A stretch of 64,000 bases of DNA from Agarivorans sp. Toyoura001 (GCF_005405585.1 NZ_BJEQ01000005.1:217474-281473), one strand, 5' to 3'; positions 54,732 to 63,440 are shown, counted from the first letter of the stretch. Translations and numbers: made by a program. The notes: a model not told the origin generated them from the sequence alone.

Positions 54732-56129
54732 CTAAATGGCGGGTTTTGCATTCTGCAATGGTTGACGAAGTAGTTGAGCAATAGCCACCACTAAGGCGGT
54801 AAAAATATACACTGGCCAAGTAAAGCCTTGAGTTAAAAAGGTGCCAGATACAATGGTGCCGAGTAAGCCAGCAAACACCCCTTCTGCGCATGCAAGCAAA
54901 CCTAGATTAGCATTGGCTTGCTGTTTGGCTAACAAATGCAGGTTCCCATGAGCCAAGCGACAAACCTTAAATACTAAGATGCAGAAGACCGTAAACCCTA
55001 AAAAACCTGTTTCAGCCAATACCCCAAACCATGTGCTATGAACAGCATGGTTTTTTCCATCCCAATGCGATGAAAAGAAATAGTAATTGGCATAAAAATT
55101 ATCTAAACCTACCCCGGTTAAGGGGTTATACAGGGCCATTTTAAATGCCGCTTGCCAGGCATAAATACGCCCCATTGAGGATTCGTCAATACCGCTTTCG
55201 CCGGCACCACCCGAGCTGCGCTCTGACACCCCGGCTAGCACAAACAAAATGGGTAGAGCTAAGGCGCCAATACTGATTAGTAAGGCTTTGTTTTCAACCC
55301 GTCGCCACGCCAATACCGCGCTAATGGTAGCAATGCCCAGCAATCCGCCGCGACTCTGAGTGGCTAACATAGCCGCAATAATCGCAATGGTACTGCAAAC
55401 GGCTAACAGCCGAATAAACCAAGATCCTCGCTGCAAACTAAATGCTAAGGCAAAACCTAAAGGAAACAATAAGGTTAAGGCTAAGTCATTAGGATCTCCC
55501 AGTACCGATCCCATAGATCGACCAATAGTAACGCGAGTCCCCTCTACCATCTCCCTGCCAGCAGCAGCATTTTGCAAGGCCACAATGGCAATCATTAAAC
55601 CGCAGATAAAAAAGGCGATTGCAGCTTTACTAAAGTCTTCCGGCTTACGCATTAACCATGCAATAGCTACCGTCATTAAACCAATTTTACTAAATACACC
55701 ATTAAAGTAAGCCATGGCTACGGGTCTGCTACTTGCAAAAACAACCCCAATTGCACACAAAATAAAAAAAGCCATTAACCAGCTTAACTCTCTACTCCAG
55801 AAGATTTGCAATTTGCGAGAGATAAACAAATGCCAAGCTAAACAGGCTAGCGAACCTAGCGCCAAAAGCTGCGGAATTCGTAATACATACAGTGCCGGAA
55901 AAGCCTCGTGAATACGAAAAAATGAGAAGCAAACAAAGCCTAACACAACCCAAAAAGGCAGCTTAAACACCACCACAACACACAAAGGAATAACCCCTAA
56001 AGCCATTGGAATCAGTATGTTAGGAACCTTAAGCCACACTAAGCTAATTAAGGCTACCGCTAACAAAGCGCTCACTACAGCTAAGTAACTACGGGGAATG
56101 CTTGCATGTTGCTTAAGGCTTAAATTCAT
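54732..56129 (-). CDS. O-antigen ligase/polymerase family (Wzy_C) protein
   Basis: The 465-residue protein has about 11 membrane helices, a large periplasmic loop near residues 300-360 (GRIYAWQAAFKMALYNPLTGVGLDNFYANYY), and the HSTWFGVLAETG motif. These match the O-antigen ligase/polymerase superfamily (WaaL/Wzy). It joins or extends polysaccharide on its lipid carrier in the periplasm. Which role applies is not clear from sequence. It is the first gene of the operon that continues to the flippase. Confidence 0.88.
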   Translation of the reverse strand: MNLSLKQHASIPRSYLAVVSALLAVALISLVWLKVPNILIPMALGVIPLCVVVVFKLPFWVVLGFVCFSFFRIHEAFPALYVLRIPQLLALGSLACLAWHLFISRKLQIFWSRELSWLMAFFILCAIGVVFASSRPVAMAYFNGVFSKIGLMTVAIAWLMRKPEDFSKAAIAFFICGLMIAIVALQNAAAGREMVEGTRVTIGRSMGSVLGDPNDLALTLLFPLGFALAFSLQRGSWFIRLLAVCSTIAIIAAMLATQSRGGLLGIATISAVLAWRRVENKALLISIGALALPILFVLAGVSERSSGGAGESGIDESSMGRIYAWQAAFKMALYNPLTGVGLDNFYANYYFFSSHWDGKNHAVHSTWFGVLAETGFLGFTVFCILVFKVCRLAHGNLHLLAKQQANANLGLLACAEGVFAGLLGTIVSGTFLTQGFTWPVYIFTALVVAIAQLLRQPLQNAKPAI

Positions 56130-56199
56130 CTTTCTATCTCTCTGGCATAAGTCGTGCTTATGTAGCTACATAAGCAACCTCAATGCCAAGGACACCAAT

Positions 56200-57144
56200 A
56201 TGTCGAAGCCCACTAAGCCAAGCCCCGTTTGTAGTGTGATAATTCCTAGCTACAACTGCTTAAACTATTTAAAGCAAGCTTTAGCGAGCGTAGAGCAGCA
56301 GCGCGTAGACAACTTAGAGATCATTGTTGTCGACGACAATTCCAGTGACGGAACCTGGCAATGGCTACAACTGTATCAACACAGCCACCCTCACCTACGC
56401 AGTATAAAATTAAGCGGCAATGGGCCAGCCTATGCGCGAAACACTGCGATAAAACAAGCTAATGCCCCACTCATTGCCTTTTTAGATGCCGACGATATTT
56501 GGCTGGAAGGTAAGTTACAGCGCCAAATTGACTACCATCAACAACACCCCGAACTTAGCTTTAGCTTTACCGACTATCGCCACGTAAGCGAACAGGGCGA
56601 AGACCGCGGAACCTGCTTTGAGTTTTGGCCCAGCTATCGCCACCTTAGCCAACAAAAAGAATCATACCAATTCCAAACTAATGCAGCGGCCAAGTTATTT
56701 GCTGAAAACGTAGTGGGCACATCAACCGTGCTAGCGTCTAGAGAGGCCTTGTTATCATGCTTCGGTTTTGACGAACAACTGCCATCTGCAGAAGACTGGG
56801 ATCTTTGGTTAAAACTCGCCTTAACTGGGCCGGTGGCTGTGGGCAGCTATTGTGACTGCGAATACCTAATGCGCGATGGTTCTGAAAGCAGTAAAAGTCA
56901 GCAGAGACTTAACGCAATGCATATTATTTATCAGCGCTATGCTACAAACATCAGCAGCCAATCCACTGCCGCTCTCACCCAAGCGAAAGCCAGAATAGCC
57001 ACTGCTGAAGCGGAGTTATTCAATGAAAGGAAACAACGAATGTCAGCGATGATGATGAGACTAAAAGCCTTAAGTTTATCCCCAGATAAACGCCGCGTCA
57101 TCGAAACCTTGGCAGATGCTCGCAACTTACTCCTATTAAAATGA
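56200..57144 (+). CDS. Glycosyltransferase family 2 protein
   Basis: The ATG at 56200 (MSKPTKPSPVCSVIIPSYN) has AAGGA before it; an upstream in-frame ATG at 56098 would overlap the ligase gene. The 314-residue protein has EIIVVDDNSSDGTWQWL, APLIAFLDADDIWLEGKLQ (DxD site) and PSAEDWDLWLKLAL near residue 200. It is divergent from the ligase gene and probably regulated with it. A 9-bp inverted repeat lies after its stop (57155/57197). Confidence 0.92.
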   Translation: MSKPTKPSPVCSVIIPSYNCLNYLKQALASVEQQRVDNLEIIVVDDNSSDGTWQWLQLYQHSHPHLRSIKLSGNGPAYARNTAIKQANAPLIAFLDADDIWLEGKLQRQIDYHQQHPELSFSFTDYRHVSEQGEDRGTCFEFWPSYRHLSQQKESYQFQTNAAAKLFAENVVGTSTVLASREALLSCFGFDEQLPSAEDWDLWLKLALTGPVAVGSYCDCEYLMRDGSESSKSQQRLNAMHIIYQRYATNISSQSTAALTQAKARIATAEAELFNERKQRMSAMMMRLKALSLSPDKRRVIETLADARNLLLLK

Positions 57145-57503
57145 AGCATTCATGACTCGCTTTGCTTTTTAAGTAAAGACTAAAAGGTAAAGCGAGTTAC
57201 GAAATATCGTTTACAAAAACCATCATTATAAAATATTAGTATCGACCAATCCTCTCAAGCCATTGTTTAATAAAAATAAAAATAAAACCAACCCACGTCA
57301 AAAGAAAAGACTAATACTTCACCTTTATTTTATTTCACAAATTTGAATCTTTAATCTAACATTTAACTGTAAGTTAACTCATTACTTACACTGCATGATG
57401 GATCATTGCAGTATCGTTAATGAACGCATTGGCCTCTCAATCTACTTAACGGTTTTACCTCTTGGTAGTTGTGCAAAAAGAGGTCTTTGAAAAAGGGATA
57501 ACT
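57145..57503. other. Intergenic region with a hairpin and a promoter region
   Basis: These 359 bp have no gene. An inverted repeat of 9 bp at 57155-57163 and 57189-57197 (ACTCGCTTT / AAAGCGAGT), with more pairing inside, may end the glycosyltransferase transcript. The remaining A/T-rich part leads into the small secreted-protein gene. Confidence 0.55.
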
Positions 57504-57680
57504 ATGAAAGTATTAAGTTTATTTTTAGCGCTTGCCTTTGCAGCGGGCTCTGCTCAAGCAGTCGGTATTTACGTTTTCAATCAAGATTTCGATTGTACTA
57601 AGGTACTTAAAAGCGAGCAGTCTCGTGGCCCTATCACAAAAGCGGTGATAGATGATTGCAAGATGAAAATGAAAAACTAG
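57504..57680 (+). CDS. Small secreted protein of unknown function
   Basis: The ATG at 57504 follows AAAGGG. The 58-residue protein has a signal peptide (MKVLSLFLALAFAAGSAQA) and a mature part of about 39 residues. Two Cys residues (FDCTKVL and DDCKMK) could form a disulfide. A strong terminator follows. It has its own transcript inside the polysaccharide cluster. No family is recognised. Confidence 0.65.
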   Translation: MKVLSLFLALAFAAGSAQAVGIYVFNQDFDCTKVLKSEQSRGPITKAVIDDCKMKMKN

Positions 57681-57694
57681 CGTCGAGCATAAAC

Positions 57695-57725
57695 AAAAAA
57701 GCAGTGATGAATTCACTGCTTTTTT
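57695..57725 (+). terminator. Rho-independent terminator after the small secreted protein
   Basis: GCAGTGA / TCACTGC with flanking A and T runs around a 5-nt loop, ending in seven Ts, about 20 bp after the stop. Confidence 0.85.
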
Positions 57726-57773
57726 ACATGATCTAAGCCACTTTAAGGCAATACTCTTCAGCTCAACCGCCTG

Positions 57774-58829
57774 CTACGCATCACTTAAACATTGGTAAAT
57801 ACTTTCAAATTGCGGCAGTACCGCTTGCGCAGAATAATGCTGCTCTACCGTTTTGCTAGCTTGAATGGCTACACACTGCCTTAGTGCTGCATTCTCAGAC
57901 CACTCAACAATAGAAGAAATCCACTGCTGTAAATCAAAACCCGCTAACAAAAAGCCATTTTCATGATCTGAAATTAGCGTAGGCAACGCGCCAACATCAC
58001 TCGCTATTACCGGAATACCCCGCCCCATCGCTTCAAGTGCCGCTAAAGGTAATCCCTCGTTTCGCGAAGGCATACACAACAAATCAATCTCCTGCCAACA
58101 GGCGTCCATACAATTTTGCTTTCCACGACATTGTAAGTTTTCCAGCAAAGCATATGATTTACTGGGCTTAAGCTCACCTTCGCCAAACACAACAAAGTTA
58201 AACTGCGGTAAGGCTTTCGCTAACTGGTAGAAACGATCAGGCCCCTTAACGTGGGTTAAACGACCAACAAATCCTATGGTGGGTTTATCTTGGCTATCAA
58301 TTGAAGGCACTTGGTTTGGCATTTCAACAAAGTTATTGATGATCTCTGAGCTAGCCGCTAAACGGTTCGCAATGTCTTCACTTATTGCGATTCTTACATG
58401 AGACAGACCCGCAGAATAACGATCGATACAGTCATACCAGGCTAAGCGCCCTTTGCTCACTTCGCCAGCATGAAAGCTAGAGACCAGCTTAATGGGTTTG
58501 ATGAGTCGTAACATACGGCTGATTAAACCCGCTTTATAGCCATGGCTATGTATCACACTAGGTAACAAGTCGTTCACCGCATGCAATAAGCTGCCAACGC
58601 TGCCATCTAAAATCAGCCAAGGTACTTTTTGCTGATTAAGCTGCTGCAACATCGGGTGTGTTTGGGCGTAGTCTCGCCAAAACACCACCGACACCTTATG
58701 ACCTCGCTGGTGTAGCGCAATGGCTAAATTAGCCACATGAGACTCAATGCCCCCCACTGTTTGGCTGTCGATAAACAGCCAAACAGCATCCTGTCGAGGC
58801 TTAGTGATGCTGGTGATATAGGCTTGCAT
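57774..58829 (-). CDS. Glycosyltransferase family 1 (GT4-like) protein
   Basis: The start at 58829 (MQAYITSITKPRQD) has AGG eight bases before it; an earlier GTG at 58838 lies within that site. The 351-residue protein has GGIESHVANLAIALHQRGHKVSVVFW near residue 25 and TIGFVGRLTHVKGPDRFYQL. The C-terminal CMPSRNEGLPLAALEAMGRGIPVIASDVGALPTLI holds the GT4-type E-x7-E motif. It uses a nucleotide sugar to extend a surface glycan. It lies 12 bp after the lipoprotein gene. Confidence 0.93.
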   Translation of the reverse strand: MQAYITSITKPRQDAVWLFIDSQTVGGIESHVANLAIALHQRGHKVSVVFWRDYAQTHPMLQQLNQQKVPWLILDGSVGSLLHAVNDLLPSVIHSHGYKAGLISRMLRLIKPIKLVSSFHAGEVSKGRLAWYDCIDRYSAGLSHVRIAISEDIANRLAASSEIINNFVEMPNQVPSIDSQDKPTIGFVGRLTHVKGPDRFYQLAKALPQFNFVVFGEGELKPSKSYALLENLQCRGKQNCMDACWQEIDLLCMPSRNEGLPLAALEAMGRGIPVIASDVGALPTLISDHENGFLLAGFDLQQWISSIVEWSENAALRQCVAIQASKTVEQHYSAQAVLPQFESIYQCLSDA

Positions 58830-58841
58830 AGTGGTCACCTA

Positions 58842-59384
58842 TTAAAAACTAAACGTAGGTGTAGCAGCACTAAGCTCATCAATACTTAGCTCTTGATGAA
58901 TACGTGTTACATTGCCCGAAGATAGCTGCCACACTTCGGCAACTAAGGTTGAAGCATGTGCAGGCAATGTAAAGTTGATTGCCATTTGTGCTTGGCTAAT
59001 TTGACCACGCCATACACAAGAGCTGTATTCAACACTGTTATTAGCAAGATCCTTCCATTGAGTGCAAATGTTTAAGTAAGCACGCTCACTTTCTTGATAG
59101 GGGTAAGAGACATTTACCGCCACATCTTGCTGGTTACTAAACGTAAAACTTTCTGCTACTTGTACTTCTTCTAAGCTCGTTGCCACTGGCTCTGGGCTTG
59201 GTTCTGGCGTAGTAGGCTCGGTTGGCGTTGTTGTTACCGGCTCAGGGCTAGGCTCTGTGGTATCAACAACTGTCGCGCTCTCTCCACCCCCGCCTCCGCC
59301 ACCACAGGCCACCAATACGCTAACGCTTAATACCAATAGGCTATTGCTTACACACTGTTTTAGCTTAATTAACTGAGTCATCAT
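58842..59384 (-). CDS. Lipoprotein with Gly-rich and Pro/Thr/Glu-rich linker
   Basis: The start at 59384 (or the ATG at 59381) follows AGGAG. Lipobox LVACGGGG gives the lipidation Cys, followed by a run of seven Gly and then a low-complexity part with TEPSPEPV and TEPTTPEP. The last 120 residues look like one beta-rich domain with two Cys. It lies 7 bp after the LruC-domain gene stop and 12 bp before the glycosyltransferase start. The linker suggests a surface-exposed domain held away from the membrane. Confidence 0.7.
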   Translation of the reverse strand: MMTQLIKLKQCVSNSLLVLSVSVLVACGGGGGGGESATVVDTTEPSPEPVTTTPTEPTTPEPSPEPVATSLEEVQVAESFTFSNQQDVAVNVSYPYQESERAYLNICTQWKDLANNSVEYSSCVWRGQISQAQMAINFTLPAHASTLVAEVWQLSSGNVTRIHQELSIDELSAATPTFSF

Positions 59385-59391
59385 CTTGCTC

Positions 59392-61506
59392 CTAATCTTG
59401 ATAAATAAGTTCGCCGCGGGCATTTTCAAGCAGATACCAATCACTGCTTTGTTGGCCTTCGCTTTGGGCGTACTCTAGGAATTTTGGATAAGCATCAGCC
59501 ACGCTGATACGCTCGAATGGATACTGCCAGTTGTACGGCACAATAATCGCCCACGGTAAGCCGTTACCTGTTTGGTAGTAGCTGCTGGCAGAGGGATTTG
59601 ATACATCATCAAAGCTTCCCCATAAGCTGCTATCTACAGCGGCACTTGGGCTTTGATTTTTACTATGAATCTCTAAACCACGCCCTGGCGAGCTGGCAAA
59701 ATAAGGGTTACGAGAATGCTCTGTGGCATAAATGAATGGGTCGAACGGCGCACTCGGTAAAGCATTTTTAGCTAAGCCCTCATGCATCGGTAGTAACACT
59801 TTAAAGTGCAATTGCCCGGCCCCTCTACAATCAGCTTGGGTTTTATAAAAGTCACATTGATTTTGATTGTTAATGTATTCACGTACGTCAGCGGCAATAA
59901 TGGCGGTAATATCGTTAGTATTCTCGTCCAATACACTGGCTAGTAATAATTCACCGTTTATCTCATAACGAATGGCGGCAACATCAACTAGTGACTTATC
60001 AATCCCCGGTATGCGTATAGCAAAACCATTATGGAAGCTGGCACCTACTGCACGTACTTCACCTTGCAGCTCAATGCGGGCTACATGGCCGTTAGCAAAG
60101 CTCAGTACCTTGGTTTGCAGATTAACCACTAAATCATTTAAGTCGTAATCACCGGCAGCCGGCCAGTTATCTTCAAACGCTACCGTGGCATAACCATCAG
60201 CACTTGGGTAGTAACTCACTTGCGTAGCAGAGTCGCCCACATAGATTTGATAATCTTCTACCTCACCGTCTGGCGCACCACCTGTAGCAGCGTTTCCGCC
60301 GCCAGAGCTGATTCTGAACCTCGCCCAACGGTCGCCACTTTCGTAGCCTTCGGGCACCGATACTAATAGTGATTGCACTCCTTCCACCACTGCTTGGTCG
60401 GTAAGCAACTGCTCCTCATTATCAAAAGTGCCATTGCCATTAAGGTCGAACCAAGCACTTAAAAAGCCATTCGCCGAGCTGTCCACTTGAATAACAAAGT
60501 CCAAACCTACTTGCACATCGGTAACAAATGCGATCCCATCTTCATCATCAAATAAGCGTGAGCTATCATCACTAGCTGGGTAAACATAAGCATCTGCCTC
60601 ACCATCAACATTTGAACCAAGCTGAATCCCCCCATCAACTAACTGGTGGCGAGCACCATTGTTAGTTAATGAAGTGCCAAAGCTGTCTGGTGCATCACCA
60701 AAGTCAATATTGGCATCATCGGCGGCTACTATAGGAGCAATAGCACAACGTGCGCCGTCATTATTGCTTGATGCAGGTCCTTGAGCATAAAGCTGAGCCT
60801 CAGGAGAGTTAGACGCAATATCAATTTGGAACACTAAACCGTCTGAATTACGGCTAATGTACAAATGACCGCTCACATCAAAATACACCGCACCAAACGT
60901 ACCTACTTGGCCAACATTGGCAAGGTTCTCGCTGGCGCCAGTTTCTGGGTTAATTCGCCATAAACGCCCTTGGTTATCTACGCTATAAAGCATGCCGTTA
61001 TCAGGGTGAAACGCCATATCAAAAATTCTAAGATTAAGCGCACTGCCATCAATAACACGTTGCATGCTTAAATAATCTGCATCTGCTGAGTCTAACGACA
61101 CTCTAAACAAGCCATATGCCGAACCGCTGCGGTAAAGGTAATGGGCATTGCTCTCTACAGCCACATCACCAACATAAAAGCTCACATCGCTAGCAAAGCC
61201 ATTCCAATTCAGCGCTAAAGGCTCTACTTGGTAGTCGTCGCCAATTCGCGCCAGCGTCTTGTGCTGGTAACTCCAAGCATACAAATAATCGTCATGCAGA
61301 TTAAAGCCAATGGCATTGAGTTTACCGGTGGTTCCCATGTCTTCAGATAGCGTTTGGTAATAGCCAGTGGCGAGATTAACGCCATACAATTGCGCCACGT
61401 TCTGTTGCACGAGAAATGCCTGTGTAGGGCAACTAGAAAATGCTGCACCATAACTACTCAAGGGTGAGCAGAGTAAGGCAAAAGCTAAAGGTTTCCATGG
61501 TTTCAT
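59392..61506 (-). CDS. Large secreted LruC-domain protein
   Basis: The 704-residue protein has a signal peptide (MKPWKPLAFALLCSPLSSYG) with AGGA before the start. The N-terminal 250 residues look like a beta-propeller-type repeat region (GYYQTLSEDMGTTGKLNAIGF, DMAFHPDNGMLYSVDNQGRLWRINPETGA). A GEVED-type module follows (FDLNGNGTFDNEEQLLTD; GEVEDYQIYV near 418), with a probable Ca-binding DxNxNG site. The C-terminal LruC domain has VAFEDNWPAAGDYDLNDLVV near 443. It is a secreted or surface protein, possibly in the biofilm matrix. It heads an operon with a lipoprotein and a glycosyltransferase. Confidence 0.85.
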   Translation of the reverse strand: MKPWKPLAFALLCSPLSSYGAAFSSCPTQAFLVQQNVAQLYGVNLATGYYQTLSEDMGTTGKLNAIGFNLHDDYLYAWSYQHKTLARIGDDYQVEPLALNWNGFASDVSFYVGDVAVESNAHYLYRSGSAYGLFRVSLDSADADYLSMQRVIDGSALNLRIFDMAFHPDNGMLYSVDNQGRLWRINPETGASENLANVGQVGTFGAVYFDVSGHLYISRNSDGLVFQIDIASNSPEAQLYAQGPASSNNDGARCAIAPIVAADDANIDFGDAPDSFGTSLTNNGARHQLVDGGIQLGSNVDGEADAYVYPASDDSSRLFDDEDGIAFVTDVQVGLDFVIQVDSSANGFLSAWFDLNGNGTFDNEEQLLTDQAVVEGVQSLLVSVPEGYESGDRWARFRISSGGGNAATGGAPDGEVEDYQIYVGDSATQVSYYPSADGYATVAFEDNWPAAGDYDLNDLVVNLQTKVLSFANGHVARIELQGEVRAVGASFHNGFAIRIPGIDKSLVDVAAIRYEINGELLLASVLDENTNDITAIIAADVREYINNQNQCDFYKTQADCRGAGQLHFKVLLPMHEGLAKNALPSAPFDPFIYATEHSRNPYFASSPGRGLEIHSKNQSPSAAVDSSLWGSFDDVSNPSASSYYQTGNGLPWAIIVPYNWQYPFERISVADAYPKFLEYAQSEGQQSSDWYLLENARGELIYQD

Positions 61507-61913
61507 AAGTAATCCTATCGTTTACTGATTTAGGTCAGATACTGCTTATCAGCAAGAGCCGAGCCAAACTTGTAACAATATGATTAGTAAGAAATTAAAT
61601 GAGGTAAATAAAAGAAAAACTAAAGCCTTTTGCATCTTGCAACAGACGATACGTTAAAATATTAAACGGAAAAGTTATCGAACAAATTTCTGCAAGCGCT
61701 TGCTGCTACCACTTGAATTTGCTTGCTTTGTTTTGACGAGTAAGCGTTATTGGCAATAGCCTTTAAGTAAAACAACAAAGTGCCGGAAGACAATAAATAT
61801 TGGTCATTTCAAACGCGTTTCGGTACAGAAATGCGTTAGCGCATTCTCTTATTCAAAAGGGATTAAGATTAACGGAAGCATTGAATAGGCGGGGTTAACG
61901 CCCAATTAGCCAT
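61507..61913. other. Intergenic region with a partial attC-like motif
   Basis: This 407-bp region separates the LruC gene from the GFA cassette. Next to the GFA stop, plus-strand GTTAACGCCCAATTAGCC (61894-61911) resembles one end of the attC sites farther along. A short palindrome, AATGCG-TTAG-CGCATT, lies at 61830-61845. No ORF is convincing. The LruC promoter should be in the first part. Confidence 0.5.
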
Positions 61914-62327
61914 TTACTCTCCACTTTCAAAGTGGGCAAAAACTTCCGCACCCGTCATATTTTGTGTTTCATTTTTAAATTCGTAGTATTCGGGCTTTTC
62001 ATCAATGAATATTTGATGAGTTAGCGTGTAATCATCCTCTGATATCAATAACCCAACAGGAAGGTGATACTGGTTACTTGGCACTAAATAGTAAAACAAG
62101 TGAGTACCACATTTACCGCAGAAACCTCTTTCAGCCCAATCCGATGACTGATACCTAACAACGTTTGATTCACCTGATATTTTAACTGAATCAGCACAAT
62201 CAATAGCTAACATCGGGCCGCCAGACCAATTTCTGCACATACTACAATGACAAGCGGCCAATTCGTTACTGACGTACTCTACTTCCAACTTAACCGAACC
62301 ACATAGACACGTTCCTTTACCTTTCAT
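61914..62327 (-). CDS. GFA/CENP-V-type zinc-binding protein (cassette gene)
   Basis: The start has GAGGG four bases before it. The 137-residue protein has the GFA pattern: GTCLCGSVKLEVEY (CxC), AACHCSMCRNWSG (CxC, CxxC) and GFCGKCGTHLFYY (CxxC). In the family these Cys residues hold two zinc ions and can bind glutathione adducts, as in formaldehyde-activating enzymes; most members are uncharacterised. It lies between attC-like sites on the minus strand, as gene cassettes do. Confidence 0.85.
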   Translation of the reverse strand: MKGKGTCLCGSVKLEVEYVSNELAACHCSMCRNWSGGPMLAIDCADSVKISGESNVVRYQSSDWAERGFCGKCGTHLFYYLVPSNQYHLPVGLLISEDDYTLTHQIFIDEKPEYYEFKNETQNMTGAEVFAHFESGE

Positions 62328-62370
62328 AAATCCCTCAATCTTTGCAATGTGTGTGAACTATAATAGTCGC

Positions 62371-62446
62371 TGACGCCACCTTTAGCAGACAATTGTATTT
62401 AGCTGCTAAGCGGCGCTATTTGTTCCGCTAGAAACGATTGTTAAAT
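62371..62446 (-). other. attC-like recombination site (second)
   Basis: On the minus strand it begins TTTAACAATCG just after the 78-residue gene and ends GGTGGCGTCA before the GFA gene. It has the internal pair AGCGGAACAAAT with AATTGTCTGC and an inner stem around TAGC/GCTA. The ends match the other site in order (TAACAA..., ...GGCGT-A). Confidence 0.6.
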
Positions 62447-62455
62447 CGTGTAGCG

Positions 62456-62692
62456 TTAATCACCACCGCCACAACCACCCGAGTCGCCGCCTGAGTCTCC
62501 ACCACCAAAGCCACCGCCGCAATAACCGCCACCACTTGTACCTGAAACTCCAGTAAGTTTTATTACTAAGGCAAGAACAAAAAGACCAAATATGATTGGA
62601 AGAAGCACACTGAAAAACCCACTATCAGACTCAATGTCCATGAAGTGCCATGTTGACCACAAACCGGCCAAAATAATGATCCATGATTTCAT
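62456..62692 (-). CDS. Small membrane protein with Gly-rich tail (cassette gene)
   Basis: The start has a strong ribosome site (AGGAGGTG). The 78-residue protein has an N-terminal hydrophobic helix (residues 1-17), a second hydrophobic segment at about 26-48, and a tail that is mostly Gly with Cys and Asp (GGGYCGGGFGGGDSGG). Such GG-rich small proteins are known in several bacterial families, but I cannot assign one. It lies between two attC-like sites, so it is a probable integron cassette gene. Confidence 0.65.
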   Translation of the reverse strand: MKSWIIILAGLWSTWHFMDIESDSGFFSVLLPIIFGLFVLALVIKLTGVSGTSGGGYCGGGFGGGDSGGDSGGCGGGD

Positions 62693-62710
62693 AGTTCACC
62701 TCCTGTGAAA

Positions 62711-62811
62711 ATTTAACGCCCACTTAAGCGGACAAAAATAGTTGGTTAAAATGTGAAGCGAAACGGAACCTAACCAACTGTTTTTTGTTCCGTTTGAAGT
62801 ACTTGTTAGAG
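62711..62811 (-). other. attC-like recombination site (first)
   Basis: On the minus strand it runs from CTCTAACAAGTACTTC just after the 205-residue gene to CTTAAGTGGGCGTTAAAT. The outer parts form the R''/R' and L''/L' pairs typical of attC. A 10-bp arm CGGAACAAAAA pairs with TTTTTGTCCG with one unpaired base, and a perfect 9-bp AGTTGGTTA / TAACCAACT stem sits inside. The GTTAAAT core matches GTTRRRY, the point cut by integron integrase. Confidence 0.75.
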
Positions 62812-62813
62812 TT

Positions 62814-63431
62814 TTATTTGCACTTACCTTGGGGATTACAATGGAATTTTGATGTGTCTGATTTATGCGTTCCGTCATAATCTAAATATGCATAAGTTAT
62901 TGAACATACCTCAAAACCTTCAAGTTGTTTTTTTGATTTTTGGTCAGATAGTGCTTCTGGAACAAAATTAGCAAAAGCACCATAAGCAACATTACTCTCG
63001 ACTGGAATCGCAATCGTTTTACTCGACTCAATGACGGTGGCAGAAAACTTTAGATTCTCACTATTTGTATTTGTGCCTTTTTTACAATTTATAGCATCAG
63101 GGTGACTAAGCTTTATGTCATATAGTAAACCAGGCTTTTTTCCCAAATTAGAAGCTGATATGTTAATCTTTGTAGCATCAAAGTCAGAAACATAAGCAAC
63201 TATTTTTGCTGAATCATTTTCAATTAGACTTTTAAAAAAACCAACACCAATTGTAACTAACGATACTAATGCTATGAGGGCACCAGCATACAATGAAAAA
63301 ATATTTATGTACCTACCATTACCCTGAGATGTACCGCAATGTTGACATTTCGTGGAGCCTTGATTTAAGTCTTCCTTGCAAGAGTTACACTTACTAGGGG
63401 TCGTACTAGTATCACCTGACATATTATTCAT
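62814..63431 (-). CDS. Zinc-ribbon membrane protein of unknown function (cassette gene)
   Basis: The 205-residue protein starts with a zinc ribbon (CNSCKEDL and CQHCGTSQ, Cys at about 15, 18, 29 and 32), then one membrane helix (residues 45-67). A predicted extracytoplasmic domain of about 135 residues contains two or three Cys (AINCKKGT, FEVCSITY). It starts at ATG 63431 with AAGG a few bases before; the ATG at 63422 is an alternative. The stop is 3 bp from an attC-like site. No family is recognised. Confidence 0.65.
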   Translation of the reverse strand: MNNMSGDTSTTPSKCNSCKEDLNQGSTKCQHCGTSQGNGRYINIFSLYAGALIALVSLVTIGVGFFKSLIENDSAKIVAYVSDFDATKINISASNLGKKPGLLYDIKLSHPDAINCKKGTNTNSENLKFSATVIESSKTIAIPVESNVAYGAFANFVPEALSDQKSKKQLEGFEVCSITYAYLDYDGTHKSDTSKFHCNPQGKCK

Positions 63432-63440
63432 ACCTTGAAA

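Noticed and set aside
55360..55710. 116-codon plus-strand ORF inside the O-antigen ligase gene
   Set aside because: It is a shadow of the ligase frame; its composition (Lys, Ala and Ile rich with no pattern) follows from the complement of a membrane protein.
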